DNA from: Bacteroidales bacterium H5
GTDB lineage: Bacteria > Bacteroidota > Bacteroidia > Bacteroidales > Muribaculaceae
Assembly (NCBI GenBank): GCA_001701225.1
Contig: DAAQ01000028.1
Location: 1 to 64,000, forward strand
Reading direction: 5' to 3'
Length of the DNA stretch: 64,000 bases
Shown here: piece after piece, positions 7,551-16,885 of the stretch
Layout of the letters: the number at the start of each line of letters is the position of its first letter
How positions within the stretch are numbered: the stretch's first letter is position 1
Notes under the pieces: generated by a model
Seen by the model: only the letters and a program-made list of their open reading frames with translations
The model's database searches: none
Told to the model about the DNA's origin: nothing
Position numbers and translations under genes: made by a program

Positions 7551-8777
7551 CTATTCCTGTGAGGGGTCTGCCGGAGCTGCCGTGGTCTCGGTGGCATCGG
7601 GTGCCTTGGGCGCCTCCTCCTTGCGGGGCTTGGGCTCCCTGGGCTCTTTCGGCTCCTTGCGGGGCTTCTCCTTGGTGTCCTTCTCTTTCTTCTCCTTGGG
7701 CACACGGTCGCTGCCACGGTCAAAGTTCTGCTTGCGCAGAGGGTTTGCCGTGGCCTCGGCCTCGCGCTGACGGTTGCGGTATATGTCGATGGCGGCATAT
7801 ATGGCCTCGCGCAGCGACTGCGGGTCGGCCTCGCCCCGGCACACGATGTCGTAGGCGGTGCCGTGGTCGGGCGACGTGCGCACATAGGGGAGCCCGGCGG
7901 TATAGTTGATGCCCCTCTCGCCCGCGAGGAGCTTGAAGGGGGTCAGACCCTGGTCGTGATACATGGCCAGGATGCCGTCAAACTTCTTGTATGCGCCTCC
8001 GGCAAAGAAACCGTCTGCGGGATATGGCCCGAAGGCCACAAGCCGCTTCTTGTTGGCTTCGGCTATTGCCGGAGCTATTATCTCGGTCTCTTCCGAGCCG
8101 ATTACGCCTCCGTCGCCTGCGTGGGGGTTGAGGCCGAGTACGGCGATGCGGGGAGAATGGATGCCGAAATCGGCCACAAGCGACCTGCCGAACGCTTCGA
8201 TGGAGTCGCGCACGGCATCCTTGGTGATGCCTCCGCTGACGGCGGCAATCGGGCTGTGGATGGTCACGAGGGCCACGCGCAGGTCTTCGGAGGCCATTAT
8301 CATCATGGCCTTGTCATTCTCGCCCCCGAGACGCGCCTGAAGGTACTCGGTATGTCCGGGAAACTCGAAATCGTCGCCATGGATGGCATTCTTGTTGATG
8401 GGGCAGGTGACGAGCACGTCGATGAGTCCCTCGCGCAGGTCGGCCGTGGCCCGCTCGAGAGCGGCCAGGGCGGCATTGCCTCCGGCCTTGGTGGCGTCGC
8501 CGGGGGTGACGGCGGTGTCCTCAGGCACCACGTTGATTATGTAGTTGCGCGCCTGTGCAGGGTCTGCGTCGGCTGCCGACTCGATTACGGTCAGCTTCAC
8601 CTCGGGCATATCCTTGACATTCTTGCGGTAGAACGAGGCTATCTTGGCCGACCCGTAGACCACCGGAGTACACATCTCGGCCATGCCGGGATTCTCCAAT
8701 GCCTTGAGCAGCACCTCGTAGCTTATTCCGTTTATGTCGCCGTGGGTTATGCCCACGCGGAGTTTTCTGTTTTCCAT
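7551..8777 (-). CDS. pdxA: 4-hydroxythreonine-4-phosphate dehydrogenase
   Basis: 408 residues. PdxA oxidises 4-phosphohydroxy-L-threonine in DXP-dependent pyridoxal 5'-phosphate synthesis. Recognisable motifs are the N-terminal GITHGDINGIS, GHTEYL with a metal-ligand histidine, MYHDQGLTPFK, and TSPDHGTAYDI. The enzyme proper ends near residue 355. A further ~50 residues form a Lys/Glu/Pro-rich low-complexity tail not typical of the family, which is usually about 330-365 residues. It sits between a DUF2723 membrane protein (17 bp upstream) and the ATP-grasp gene (17 bp downstream). Confidence 0.93.
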   Translation of the reverse strand: MENRKLRVGITHGDINGISYEVLLKALENPGMAEMCTPVVYGSAKIASFYRKNVKDMPEVKLTVIESAADADPAQARNYIINVVPEDTAVTPGDATKAGGNAALAALERATADLREGLIDVLVTCPINKNAIHGDDFEFPGHTEYLQARLGGENDKAMMIMASEDLRVALVTIHSPIAAVSGGITKDAVRDSIEAFGRSLVADFGIHSPRIAVLGLNPHAGDGGVIGSEETEIIAPAIAEANKKRLVAFGPYPADGFFAGGAYKKFDGILAMYHDQGLTPFKLLAGERGINYTAGLPYVRTSPDHGTAYDIVCRGEADPQSLREAIYAAIDIYRNRQREAEATANPLRKQNFDRGSDRVPKEKKEKDTKEKPRKEPKEPREPKPRKEEAPKAPDATETTAAPADPSQE

Positions 8778-8793
8778 TGTGCGTATTGCGGGT

Positions 8794-11700
8794 TTATTTC
8801 TGAATCGCCGCCGCGATGCGGTCGAAATTCACGCCCATGGCCTCGAGCTCCTGTATCAGGGGTTCGGGATCACCCCCTGCGTCGGCATAGTCCTGCAGCA
8901 GGTAGACCATATAGTAGACCTCTATGAAGCGGTCGTTGACCTGGAGGGTCTGGTGGAGCTGGGGTGAGAGGCTCTGATAATAGATCACATTCTGCGCATA
9001 GCGGCGTATCTCGTCGCGCAGCAGCTTGCGGGCCTTCTCGCCGGCGGCTTTGTTGCCTGTGGCGATGGCTATGCGGTCATAGACCTGAGCCATCTGCTGA
9101 GGTATCTGCACGGCATACGGCGATGCGGCCTCGGGGAGCTTCTCTTCCATGAGTGTCACCAGATTGAGCGCCTTGGCATAGCGGTCGGCCTTGAAGGCTG
9201 CGAGGGCCTCCCTGTCCTGGTCCGAGACACCTGCCGAGTCGGCCCTCTCGGCCATGACCGCCTCGTTGATGAGGGCTGTGGCCGCGTCGAGGATATACGA
9301 GCGTGTGGTGGTGACCATGCGCCTGACGGTCTCGTCGAGATATATCTGACCCGGCTCCGTCACTTTGTCAAGTCCGCCCCAGCGGAATTTCTCGGTGATG
9401 TTGCGGTATGCCTTGTCGGTGTTTACAGCGGCGATATCCCTGTCAGAGTTCTCGGGGTTGACCACCGGGGTAATCTCGTATGCCATGCCTGTCGAGCGCA
9501 TATATGGCTGCAGGCCGAGATAATACTCTGAGGGCACTGTCCCGGCTATGTAGACCGGTCGGTTCCAGCCGTTGCGGATGCTGGTGGCGAGCATATCGAG
9601 CGAGAGCACCTGGCTCAGGGTCATGCCCTGATGTGCCATTGCCCCGGGGTCGTTCTCCATGTTGGCCACAATCACGGGGTCGGCCACAGCGGCCTCGGCC
9701 TCGGTGATGCGTCCGGCCTTGACAGCCTGCTGCAGGTCGACGGGGATGAACATGTTCGGATGGGCCATCATCGGCGCGCCCCAGCGGTTGTTGCTCGACG
9801 AGGGGTCATAGAGCTGTCGCAGCGAGGCCGACACCTCGGTCGGGATGGTGTCCGCGTCGGTTGCGAAATAGCTGAAGTTCATGCGGTCGTAGGCATAGTC
9901 CTCGGGCTTGGCCTGCATATCTATACCTGCTGCCTCGTATGACGGATGGCGCATCTGGTTGGCATACCAGTCGGTGGTGAGGTAGCTCAGGTTGACCACA
10001 CGCACGTCGGTACGGTGTCCCTCGACCTCCTGTGCATACCACAGGGGGAAGGTGTCGTTGTCGCCGTTGGTGAATATGATGGCGTTCTCGTCGAGCGAAT
10101 CGAGGTAGTTCATGCCGAAGTCACGGGTGGTGTATCGGCCCGAGCGGTCATGGTCATCCCATGTCTGCGACACCATCTGCAGTGGGACGGCGATACCGAC
10201 TATGAGGGCGATGGCCACGGGCACCCACTTGGCTGCTCCCTTGGCCTCGGGCTTCTCAGCCTCGGAGGCACCCTTGGGGCCCTTCTTTGCCTTGGGGGCC
10301 ATCCATGCGCTGATGATGCTCCACAGCGCGGCCACACCGATACCGATCCAGATGGCGAAGGCATAGAATGAACCAGCAAAGGCATAGTCCCTCTCGCGGG
10401 GCTGCCCCGGAGTCTGGTTGAGATAGAGCACGATGGCGATGCCGGTCATGAAGAAGAGGAAGAACACTACCCAGAACTGCTCTATACCCCTCTGCGGATT
10501 GATGTCCCTCTTGGCCAGAGCCTGCCACAGCAGACCGATGACACCGAGTATCAGCGGGAGCATATAGAACACATTGTGTCCCGGATTACCCTCTCCCTCG
10601 CTCCATGGCATCAGCGACTGGTCGCCCAGGCGGGGATTGTCTATGAACGGGATTCCCGATATCCAGTTGCCGTGGTTGACCTCGCCGTTGCCCTGGATGT
10701 CATTCTGGCGTCCGGCAAAGTTCCACATGAAATATCTCCAGTACATGTGGTTGAGCTGGTAGATGAGGAAGAACCTCATGTTCTCGCCCTGTGTCGGGAT
10801 GATGCGGTCGGTGTATTGCAGCACCTCGCCGTCGGGTGTGACATATTGTGTGGCACGCACCGGCTTGCCTTGCAGACCTCCTATCCAGTCTGAATAAGAC
10901 TGTGTATGTGTGCCGCTGTATATGCGCGGGAAGAGCATGTTGAGCTCGGGGGTCATCTTGTATTCCTTCTTATATCCGGTCAGCTTATATCTGTCCGGGT
11001 CGTCGGGCGATGTCTTGACCTCCTTGGCGTAGATGGCCTTGCCCTCTTCATAGACAGGTGATGTGGTGCCGGTGTTCATGTCTGCCTCATAGACTACGGT
11101 CGAATTGTTAGTCTGGCCGTAGAAGAGGGGCCGCTCGCCATACTGCTCGCGGTTGAGGTATGACGCCAGCGAGAATACATTGTCGGGGGCGTTCTGGTTC
11201 ATCGGTGGATTGGCCGACGAGCGGATCAGCAGCAGCGCGTAGCTCGAATATCCCACGAAGATGACAAGGATGCTTGTCACCACCAGGTTGAGGATGCGCA
11301 CAGGCAGTCTGGCGCCCAGCCACAGGTAACAGGCCACGGCGGTGAGTATCACCACAGGGATGATGAGGCTGTCGCCGATGAAGGGGATGCCCGAGAAGAG
11401 TATGGTCAGCAGCACACTCCAGCGTATGGCCCTGACAGAGCGCTGCAGATACAGCTCCCTCATGGCCCAGATGAATGTGGCTACCGCAAGGATGGCATAT
11501 ACGAGCACGCCGCCGTTGTATGGCATGTGCAGGGTGTTGACGCAGAACAGCTCGAAATACTGTGCTACCTCGATAAATCCCGGCACGAGGCCATAGAGGA
11601 TGAGGCCGACCACGACAGCCGACACACCGAGTGTGATGAGCGAGCCGGTCGCGGTTGAGTTCTTGGTCAGGCGGTAGTAGATGACAAGACCTATCGCGGG

Positions 11701-12300
11701 GATACACAGCAGGTTCAGCAGGTGCACGGCGATAGAGATGCCTATCACATAGGCTATGAGTATCAGGTACTTGTCCGAGTGGGGCTGGTCGGCACGGTTC
11801 TCCCACTTGAGGATGAGCCAGAACACCAGAGCCGTACAGAACGACGAGAAGGCATATACCTCGCCCTCGACAGCCGAAAACCAGAATGTGTCGCTCCATG
11901 TGTATGCAAGCGCGCCGCAGAGGCCCGAACCGAAGATGACGAGCATCTTGACGAGGGGTATCTCGGTGGCGTCATCCCTGACTATTAGACGTCTGACCAG
12001 ATGGGTCACCGTCCAGAAAAGCAGGAGTATGGTTGCCGCCGACAGCAACGCCGACATGATATTGACCATCAGCGCTACCTTGGATATGTCGCCGAAAGCG
12101 AAATTGACAAAGAATCTCGCGGCAAGCATGAAGATAGGGTTGCCCGGCGGATGGCCGACCTCAAGTTTGTAGCCCTGTGATATGAACTCCGGGCAGTCCC
12201 AGAAGCTCGCTGTCGGCTCGAGGGTGAGCAGGTAGGTCACTGCAGCGACCACAAAACACACCCAGCCGAGGATATTGTTGTAGAGATTGTATTTTTTCAT
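8794..12300 (-). CDS. DUF2723 multi-pass membrane protein (GT117-type)
   Basis: 1168 residues. The N-terminal ~200 residues show the DUF2723 pattern (YLLTLEPTASFWDCPEFI, then KLEVGHPPGNPIFMLAARF), characteristic of large Bacteroidetes proteins assigned to a glycosyltransferase-C/protein O-mannosyltransferase-like fold. About a dozen membrane segments follow, including a second group near residues 590-730, then a soluble C-terminal region of about 400 residues with FTNGDNDTFPLWYAQEVEGHRTD. An O-glycosylation role for secreted proteins is proposed for this family; the sequence alone shows only the architecture. It lies 17 bp upstream of pdxA and downstream of trpS, separated from it by a palindrome. 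Confidence 0.85.
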   Translation of the reverse strand: MKKYNLYNNILGWVCFVVAAVTYLLTLEPTASFWDCPEFISQGYKLEVGHPPGNPIFMLAARFFVNFAFGDISKVALMVNIMSALLSAATILLLFWTVTHLVRRLIVRDDATEIPLVKMLVIFGSGLCGALAYTWSDTFWFSAVEGEVYAFSSFCTALVFWLILKWENRADQPHSDKYLILIAYVIGISIAVHLLNLLCIPAIGLVIYYRLTKNSTATGSLITLGVSAVVVGLILYGLVPGFIEVAQYFELFCVNTLHMPYNGGVLVYAILAVATFIWAMRELYLQRSVRAIRWSVLLTILFSGIPFIGDSLIIPVVILTAVACYLWLGARLPVRILNLVVTSILVIFVGYSSYALLLIRSSANPPMNQNAPDNVFSLASYLNREQYGERPLFYGQTNNSTVVYEADMNTGTTSPVYEEGKAIYAKEVKTSPDDPDRYKLTGYKKEYKMTPELNMLFPRIYSGTHTQSYSDWIGGLQGKPVRATQYVTPDGEVLQYTDRIIPTQGENMRFFLIYQLNHMYWRYFMWNFAGRQNDIQGNGEVNHGNWISGIPFIDNPRLGDQSLMPWSEGEGNPGHNVFYMLPLILGVIGLLWQALAKRDINPQRGIEQFWVVFFLFFMTGIAIVLYLNQTPGQPRERDYAFAGSFYAFAIWIGIGVAALWSIISAWMAPKAKKGPKGASEAEKPEAKGAAKWVPVAIALIVGIAVPLQMVSQTWDDHDRSGRYTTRDFGMNYLDSLDENAIIFTNGDNDTFPLWYAQEVEGHRTDVRVVNLSYLTTDWYANQMRHPSYEAAGIDMQAKPEDYAYDRMNFSYFATDADTIPTEVSASLRQLYDPSSSNNRWGAPMMAHPNMFIPVDLQQAVKAGRITEAEAAVADPVIVANMENDPGAMAHQGMTLSQVLSLDMLATSIRNGWNRPVYIAGTVPSEYYLGLQPYMRSTGMAYEITPVVNPENSDRDIAAVNTDKAYRNITEKFRWGGLDKVTEPGQIYLDETVRRMVTTTRSYILDAATALINEAVMAERADSAGVSDQDREALAAFKADRYAKALNLVTLMEEKLPEAASPYAVQIPQQMAQVYDRIAIATGNKAAGEKARKLLRDEIRRYAQNVIYYQSLSPQLHQTLQVNDRFIEVYYMVYLLQDYADAGGDPEPLIQELEAMGVNFDRIAAAIQK

Positions 12301-12315
12301 TGGGAGGGATAGATG

Positions 12316-12344
12316 TAGTTGTTCTAGTTCAACTAGAACAACTA
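12316..12344. repeat. Palindrome with 9-bp internal period
   Basis: Perfect 14-bp arms (TAGTTGTTCTAGTT and its complement) around a single central C. The same bases also read as three 9-bp units each starting TAG. It sits between the trpS stop (12357) and the DUF2723 gene start (12300). No T-run follows, so a terminator is not assured; an RNA processing or attenuation hairpin is possible. Confidence 0.8.
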
Positions 12345-12356
12345 TACTCGAGATTT

Positions 12357-13415
12357 TTAGTAGAACTTGATGATACCCATTGCCTTGCGTACCTCGGCCA
12401 GTGTTGCGGAGGCGCGCTCGCGCGCACGCTCGGCACCACGGCGTACCACGCGGCCCAGGTATTCGTCGTCATTGCGGATGTCAAGATACCGCTCGCGTAT
12501 CGGGGTGGTCACCTTGAGTATATCCTCGGCAAGCTGCTTCTTGAGGTCGCCATAGCGTATCGAGCAGTCTGCGTATGCGTCGCGATACTGCTGCACCAGT
12601 TCGGGGCCCGATGTGAGGGCCATCAGTGTGAGCAGGTTCTCGACAGGCTGTGACACGGGCTGGTTGGGTTCCTTGGGGCCCTCGTCAGTCACGGCACGCA
12701 TCACCTTCTTGCGCAGGGTCTTCTCGTCGTCGACAAGATAGATGCAGTTTCCCTCGCTCTTACCCATCTTGCCGGAACCGTCCAGACCGGGCACCTTGAC
12801 GGGTGCGCCACCGAAATTGAAATTCTCCGGCTCGGGGAACAGGTCTACGCCGTAGAACGAGTTGAATCTGCGCGCAAAGCGGCGTGTCAGCTCGAGATGC
12901 TGCTCCTGGTCCTTGCCGACAGGCACTTTATGGGCCTTCTGTATGAGGATGTCGACTGCCATCAGGGTGGGGTAGGTGAGAAGTCCGGCGTTGACACGCT
13001 TGTTTGTCTCGGCACCGATAATCTGGCGTTCGATGTCGGCCGAGTCGTCGGTGATGCCGAGCTGCTTGCGTGCCTTGTCCTTGAACGAGGCCGTGCGCAT
13101 CAGCTCGCCGATGCCCACATGCATGTTGAGGAGCAGGTACATCTCCGGGATTTCGGGGACATCACTTTGCACGAATATGGTAGCCTTCTCGGGATCTACG
13201 CCTGCGGCCAGATACTCGGCCAGTATGTTGCGCACGTTTTCGTGCAGCGCCTTGGGGTCGGGCGCTGTCGTGAGCGCGTGGAGGTCGGCTATGAAATAGA
13301 GGCAGTCATAATCGTCCTGCATCTTAACGAATTTGCTGAGGGCGCCATAATAATTGCCCAGGTGCAGATTGCCTGTGGCGCGTATGCCCGAAAGCACAAT
13401 CTCTTTATCGTTCAT
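12357..13415 (-). CDS. trpS: Tryptophan--tRNA ligase
   Basis: 352 residues, a class I aminoacyl-tRNA synthetase charging tRNA-Trp. The HIGH-type motif reads GNLHLGNY (residues 15-22) and the KMSKS-type loop reads GKMGKSEGN near residue 217. The usual TrpRS features are present (GADQEQHLELTRR is here PVGKDQEQHLELTRRFA, where the motif reads GKDQ). Length is normal for the bacterial enzyme. A promoter box lies about 60 bp upstream, so this gene probably heads the transcript that continues into the DUF2723 gene. Confidence 0.96.
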   Translation of the reverse strand: MNDKEIVLSGIRATGNLHLGNYYGALSKFVKMQDDYDCLYFIADLHALTTAPDPKALHENVRNILAEYLAAGVDPEKATIFVQSDVPEIPEMYLLLNMHVGIGELMRTASFKDKARKQLGITDDSADIERQIIGAETNKRVNAGLLTYPTLMAVDILIQKAHKVPVGKDQEQHLELTRRFARRFNSFYGVDLFPEPENFNFGGAPVKVPGLDGSGKMGKSEGNCIYLVDDEKTLRKKVMRAVTDEGPKEPNQPVSQPVENLLTLMALTSGPELVQQYRDAYADCSIRYGDLKKQLAEDILKVTTPIRERYLDIRNDDEYLGRVVRRGAERARERASATLAEVRKAMGIIKFY

Positions 13416-13473
13416 ATAATGGATGTGATATGTCTAATTGGTCGGTAAAAGAGCCTGATATACGTTTAACGCG

Positions 13474-13481
13474 CAAAGTTA
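13474..13481 (-). promoter_or_regulatory. -7 box upstream of trpS
   Basis: TAACTTTG on the minus strand, leaving a leader of about 55 nt before the trpS start at 13415. No clear TTTG is seen at the expected -33 position. Confidence 0.5.
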
Positions 13482-13599
13482 CAAAAAATTTCCCGACCGC
13501 GCCCCCTATCCCCCCTGTCAAATTGCCCCGAGAGAGGCAATAAGCGGCTTTATGATGTGAAAAAGTTGAAAAATGTCTGTTTATGTCAGGCGTATGTGC

Positions 13600-15102
13600 T
13601 TAGAAAACGGGGCCGGAGGCCGAGGTGATGCGGTCGCCGGGCAGGGGGGCAAAAGGCGCGCAGATATAGAGGCCGGGATATGAGGCGGGGAGCCTGCGCA
13701 CGGTGTATGTTTTGCCCTCGATGCGGGTGACTGTATTATGCATGGGACGCGCTGTCAGGAATATCCCGTTGCCGAGGTCGATACAGGTACCTTCCCCGAA
13801 GACCGGGATTTCAGGGAACCCGGCAGGCACGACGAGCAGCATCCTTCCCTTCGGGTCGAGGCGCGACAGGACCTCGTTGCTCCAGCGGTCGTAGGCCGGG
13901 AAGAGACCTTTGACGCGCCCGAACGTCCACCATGGCAACCGCGAACGCGGGGTGACGTCGTAGCGCACCATCCCGTCCGGGCTCTTCTCATAGAGTGTGA
14001 GAATCTGTGCCGCCTCGCGATTGGCGCGCAACTGCAGCGCGCATACTCCCACGGTCTGTGCTGTCATCAGCAGCAACAACGCACCCAGGGCCGAGAGCAG
14101 TGGCCTGCCCATGTCCCGCCGGGGAAACGTCTCGCTCGCGATACCCGCAAGCGCCACGAGCGCGAATACCTGCGCAAACCACCCGGAGCGTCCGACGATG
14201 CCCGAATAACCGCTTATCGACATGGATATGAGTGATGCCGAGGCGAATACAATCCACGGCGTGCGGCACAGGGCCAGCAGTCCGCGGCGGTTCTTCGCGA
14301 GCATCCATACAAGAGCCGCGCAAAGCACCAGGGCGAGCAAGTCGGATTTCAGCAACAGCAGCCACAGCGGGTCGTCGGGGATGGCAGAGGCCGTGGCCCG
14401 GTGCAATATGGCAGGGCTGACGGTGAACACGCCTCCGGCCATCATGTAGGACATCAGTGCGCGGTTAATGTGCGGCATTGTCCTGAGGGCGTCGCGACAC
14501 GTCAGGCACCAGAGCGCAAGCCCGAGCGCCACGGGGAGGCCGCAGCCTTCGTGCCCCTGTCCGATGAAGAACATCACGGGTGCCGTCAGCAGCCACCACC
14601 GTGAGGCGAGCGGTGTCCTGAAGACAATCCACAGCGCACCGAGCATCAGTGCCGACGGCCACACATAGTTGAACTGAACCACCAGTAACATATTGCTGTC
14701 CCACCACGGCAGCAACGCAAAAAGCAATATCGCGGCGAGGGATGCCCATCCCCTGCCGTGACACCACACCCGCGTCCAGGCTATGGCCAGCAGATAGAGG
14801 GCCGAGACAGCCGCTCCGCAAAGGAAGGCCAGCAGCCAGCGTGGCATGAAGTTCATGAAGAGGATGTTGAGGCTGTCGGCCGCGCGTCCGTTGATGCTGA
14901 GCCAGCATCCCGCTATATGCGTCGGCAGCCTCAGCAGGGCCGGGCTGTGGGTCTCTATCCATTCTCCGTTGCTGACATAATAATTCAGGTCGTCACCCAT
15001 GTAGGGGCGTGTGCCGTACATGAGGAGATAGCATATCCCTGTCGTGATGACGAACAGGATGAGCACTGTGAGCGGCAGATTGAATCCGTGGCGGTGTCGC
15101 AT
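13600..15102 (-). CDS. Polytopic membrane protein, DUF6056-like
   Basis: 500 residues with about ten to twelve hydrophobic segments and a soluble C-terminal ~110 residues (from RANREAAQILTLYEKSP). Between the first two membrane segments lies GDDLNYY, and further on WWDSNMLLVVQFNYVWP, patterns seen in DUF6056-type and GtrII-like membrane glycosyltransferases with an Asp-containing first periplasmic loop. No activity can be assigned. The stop of the fused CDP-alcohol enzyme gene lies 4 bp before this start, so the two are translated from one mRNA and may act on the same lipid or polymer. Confidence 0.6.
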   Translation of the reverse strand: MRHRHGFNLPLTVLILFVITTGICYLLMYGTRPYMGDDLNYYVSNGEWIETHSPALLRLPTHIAGCWLSINGRAADSLNILFMNFMPRWLLAFLCGAAVSALYLLAIAWTRVWCHGRGWASLAAILLFALLPWWDSNMLLVVQFNYVWPSALMLGALWIVFRTPLASRWWLLTAPVMFFIGQGHEGCGLPVALGLALWCLTCRDALRTMPHINRALMSYMMAGGVFTVSPAILHRATASAIPDDPLWLLLLKSDLLALVLCAALVWMLAKNRRGLLALCRTPWIVFASASLISMSISGYSGIVGRSGWFAQVFALVALAGIASETFPRRDMGRPLLSALGALLLLMTAQTVGVCALQLRANREAAQILTLYEKSPDGMVRYDVTPRSRLPWWTFGRVKGLFPAYDRWSNEVLSRLDPKGRMLLVVPAGFPEIPVFGEGTCIDLGNGIFLTARPMHNTVTRIEGKTYTVRRLPASYPGLYICAPFAPLPGDRITSASGPVF

Positions 15103-15106
15103 GTGT

Positions 15107-16759
15107 TTATCTCTCCATTTCTCTGAGCAGGCGCGTGCAGATGCGCTCGTGGCGGCGGTTGAGCCATATCATCACGCCATTGAACAGGGTGAGCTCGATG
15201 ACGAAATATATCCAGGGCTGTCCTATGAGAAGGGTGACGAACAGGAATATGGTACGCCAGTTGAAGGTGAGGAAGTTCTCCCATTTGCACAGCGGGCGGC
15301 TTGCGTCCAGGAATTTCCGTCGGAACTCGGCCGGGATGCCGTCGGGCCACCGCCGGGCCACCTCGCGGCGCAGGCGCTGCATGGCCGGGGTCTCGGCCTC
15401 CTGGCTGCGGGTGTAGCCGAGATAGCACACCGCGACGAGCTTGCGGAAGAAATTCCCGCTCCAGGTCAGTGACTTGTCTTTCTCCTCGAGCTGGTCTGAC
15501 GAGTCGAGCTCGCTCCCGGCGCGTCCCTTGAGGAAGAACAGGTGCATCTGGCGGTAATAGTCGGCGAGGGCGGCCTGCTTGCCGTGACAGATTCCGGCAG
15601 TCACCGCGAGGGCCCAGATGATCCACGGATGCAGACCCACCACCCCTCCGCCGTGCACTGTGCGCAGACAGATGGCTATGTAGATGGCGGCAAACCAGAA
15701 ATCGCCCGACACGCCGTCGAGTATGCGGCCCAGACGCGAATACTGGCCTGTGAGGCGTGCGAGCTGGCCGTCCGCGCTGTCGAACGAGTTGGCCCACATC
15801 AGCAGCAACATACCTATGATATTGACCCACAGTGCGGTTGGATAGAAGCAGATTCCGGCCCCAACGCCTATGAATATAGAAGCGATGGTCACGGCATTGG
15901 GGCTGATGCCGAGCCGCCTGAACAGACAGGCCCAGGCAAAGCCGATGGGACGGTAGAAGGCCAGGTCGATATGCTCCTCGGTGTCGAGGCTCTTGAGCGA
16001 GTCGCGATACTGCTGGCGCAGCGACCGCCGTGCGGGCTTTTCGCCGTTTACCTCCCTGAGGAATGCTTCGGCCTCACTGCGGTCGTGGGTGCAGTCGACA
16101 TCGAGAGCCTTGCTCATCTCGAATACCTTGACTCTCAGCGGGGTCTCGGCGGCGAGTATGCGCTGGAAATCGCTCAATGATTTCGGGTATTCCTCGCGCG
16201 CTGCCACCGTGCGCATGGCTTCGGATGTGAGTCCGTAGATTCCGGCCGAGACGATGGCTCCCTCGGCAAACGGCTCGCCGCCATAGCGGTAGTCTGTCAC
16301 CTCGGTGCCGTCCTCACCGAGCCTTGCATACAGCGGGCTCTCGTCGTCGATATATCGTGTCAGGGCCATGCACACCTCGCCGTCGGGCATCTCTTTTACG
16401 GTCTTGATGAATTTGCCGAATTCGGCGGTCGGGAATATGGCGTCGACGGTCATGGCGATAAACCGCCCCTCTATCCCCTCTGCGGCAAGCCGCAGGGAGG
16501 TATATGAGTTGTCTGACACTATAGGCTTTATCACAAGTGGGGCGCCCCCCTTGCGGAGCTCCTCGAGATAGGACACCAGGCCCTCCATGCGCGAGTTGGC
16601 CACGATGTGGATGCTCTCGCAGTCACCGGTGGCCGTGAGCACCTCTATGAGACGCCCTATCATCGGCCTCCCCATCACGGGCACCAGTGGCTTGGGCGTG
16701 TCGATGCCCTCTTTGGCGAACCGCGAGCCAAGACCCGCGGCAAGTATGACGTAATTCAT
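15107..16759 (-). CDS. Fused nucleotidyltransferase / CDP-alcohol phosphatidyltransferase
   Basis: 550 residues from the ATG at 16759. Residues 1-~235 are a sugar/alcohol-phosphate nucleotidyltransferase (ILAAGLGSRFAKEG, TPKPLVP, and the metal-binding region MTVDAIFP). Residues ~265-470 form a CDP-alcohol phosphatidyltransferase with Asp327, Asp330-Gly331, Ala334-Arg335, Gly344 and Asp348, but the final catalytic Asp, expected at 352, is Gly, with Asp353 one position late. This order is that of archaeal IPCT/DIPPS enzymes, which make CDP-inositol and then transfer phosphoinositol; a LicC-like CTP:phosphocholine role is the alternative. An in-frame ATG at 16783 exists, but the promoter box (16781-16788) overlaps it, so 16759 is chosen. 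Confidence 0.8.
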   Translation of the reverse strand: MNYVILAAGLGSRFAKEGIDTPKPLVPVMGRPMIGRLIEVLTATGDCESIHIVANSRMEGLVSYLEELRKGGAPLVIKPIVSDNSYTSLRLAAEGIEGRFIAMTVDAIFPTAEFGKFIKTVKEMPDGEVCMALTRYIDDESPLYARLGEDGTEVTDYRYGGEPFAEGAIVSAGIYGLTSEAMRTVAAREEYPKSLSDFQRILAAETPLRVKVFEMSKALDVDCTHDRSEAEAFLREVNGEKPARRSLRQQYRDSLKSLDTEEHIDLAFYRPIGFAWACLFRRLGISPNAVTIASIFIGVGAGICFYPTALWVNIIGMLLLMWANSFDSADGQLARLTGQYSRLGRILDGVSGDFWFAAIYIAICLRTVHGGGVVGLHPWIIWALAVTAGICHGKQAALADYYRQMHLFFLKGRAGSELDSSDQLEEKDKSLTWSGNFFRKLVAVCYLGYTRSQEAETPAMQRLRREVARRWPDGIPAEFRRKFLDASRPLCKWENFLTFNWRTIFLFVTLLIGQPWIYFVIELTLFNGVMIWLNRRHERICTRLLREMER

Positions 16760-16780
16760 ATATTGGCGTGTTGAAAGTGA

Positions 16781-16788
16781 CAAAATTA
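16781..16788 (-). promoter_or_regulatory. -7 box of the fused CDP-alcohol enzyme gene
   Basis: TAATTTTG on the minus strand. Transcription should start near 16777, about 18 nt upstream of the ATG at 16759. It is divergent from the prolyl oligopeptidase promoter at 16852. Confidence 0.6.
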
Positions 16789-16851
16789 ATAAATATCCTT
16801 AATATAAACGGAAAAAGCATCCCCTTTTCCTCGGATTAACCCGATTTTCAT

Positions 16852-16859
16852 TAACTTTG
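16852..16859 (+). promoter_or_regulatory. -7 box of the prolyl oligopeptidase gene
   Basis: TAACTTTG followed by C, 26 bases before the ATG at 16886. The -33 region (TTTTCC near 16825) is only a partial match. Confidence 0.55.
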
Positions 16860-16885
16860 CATTCATAATTGCCAATCACAATCAC

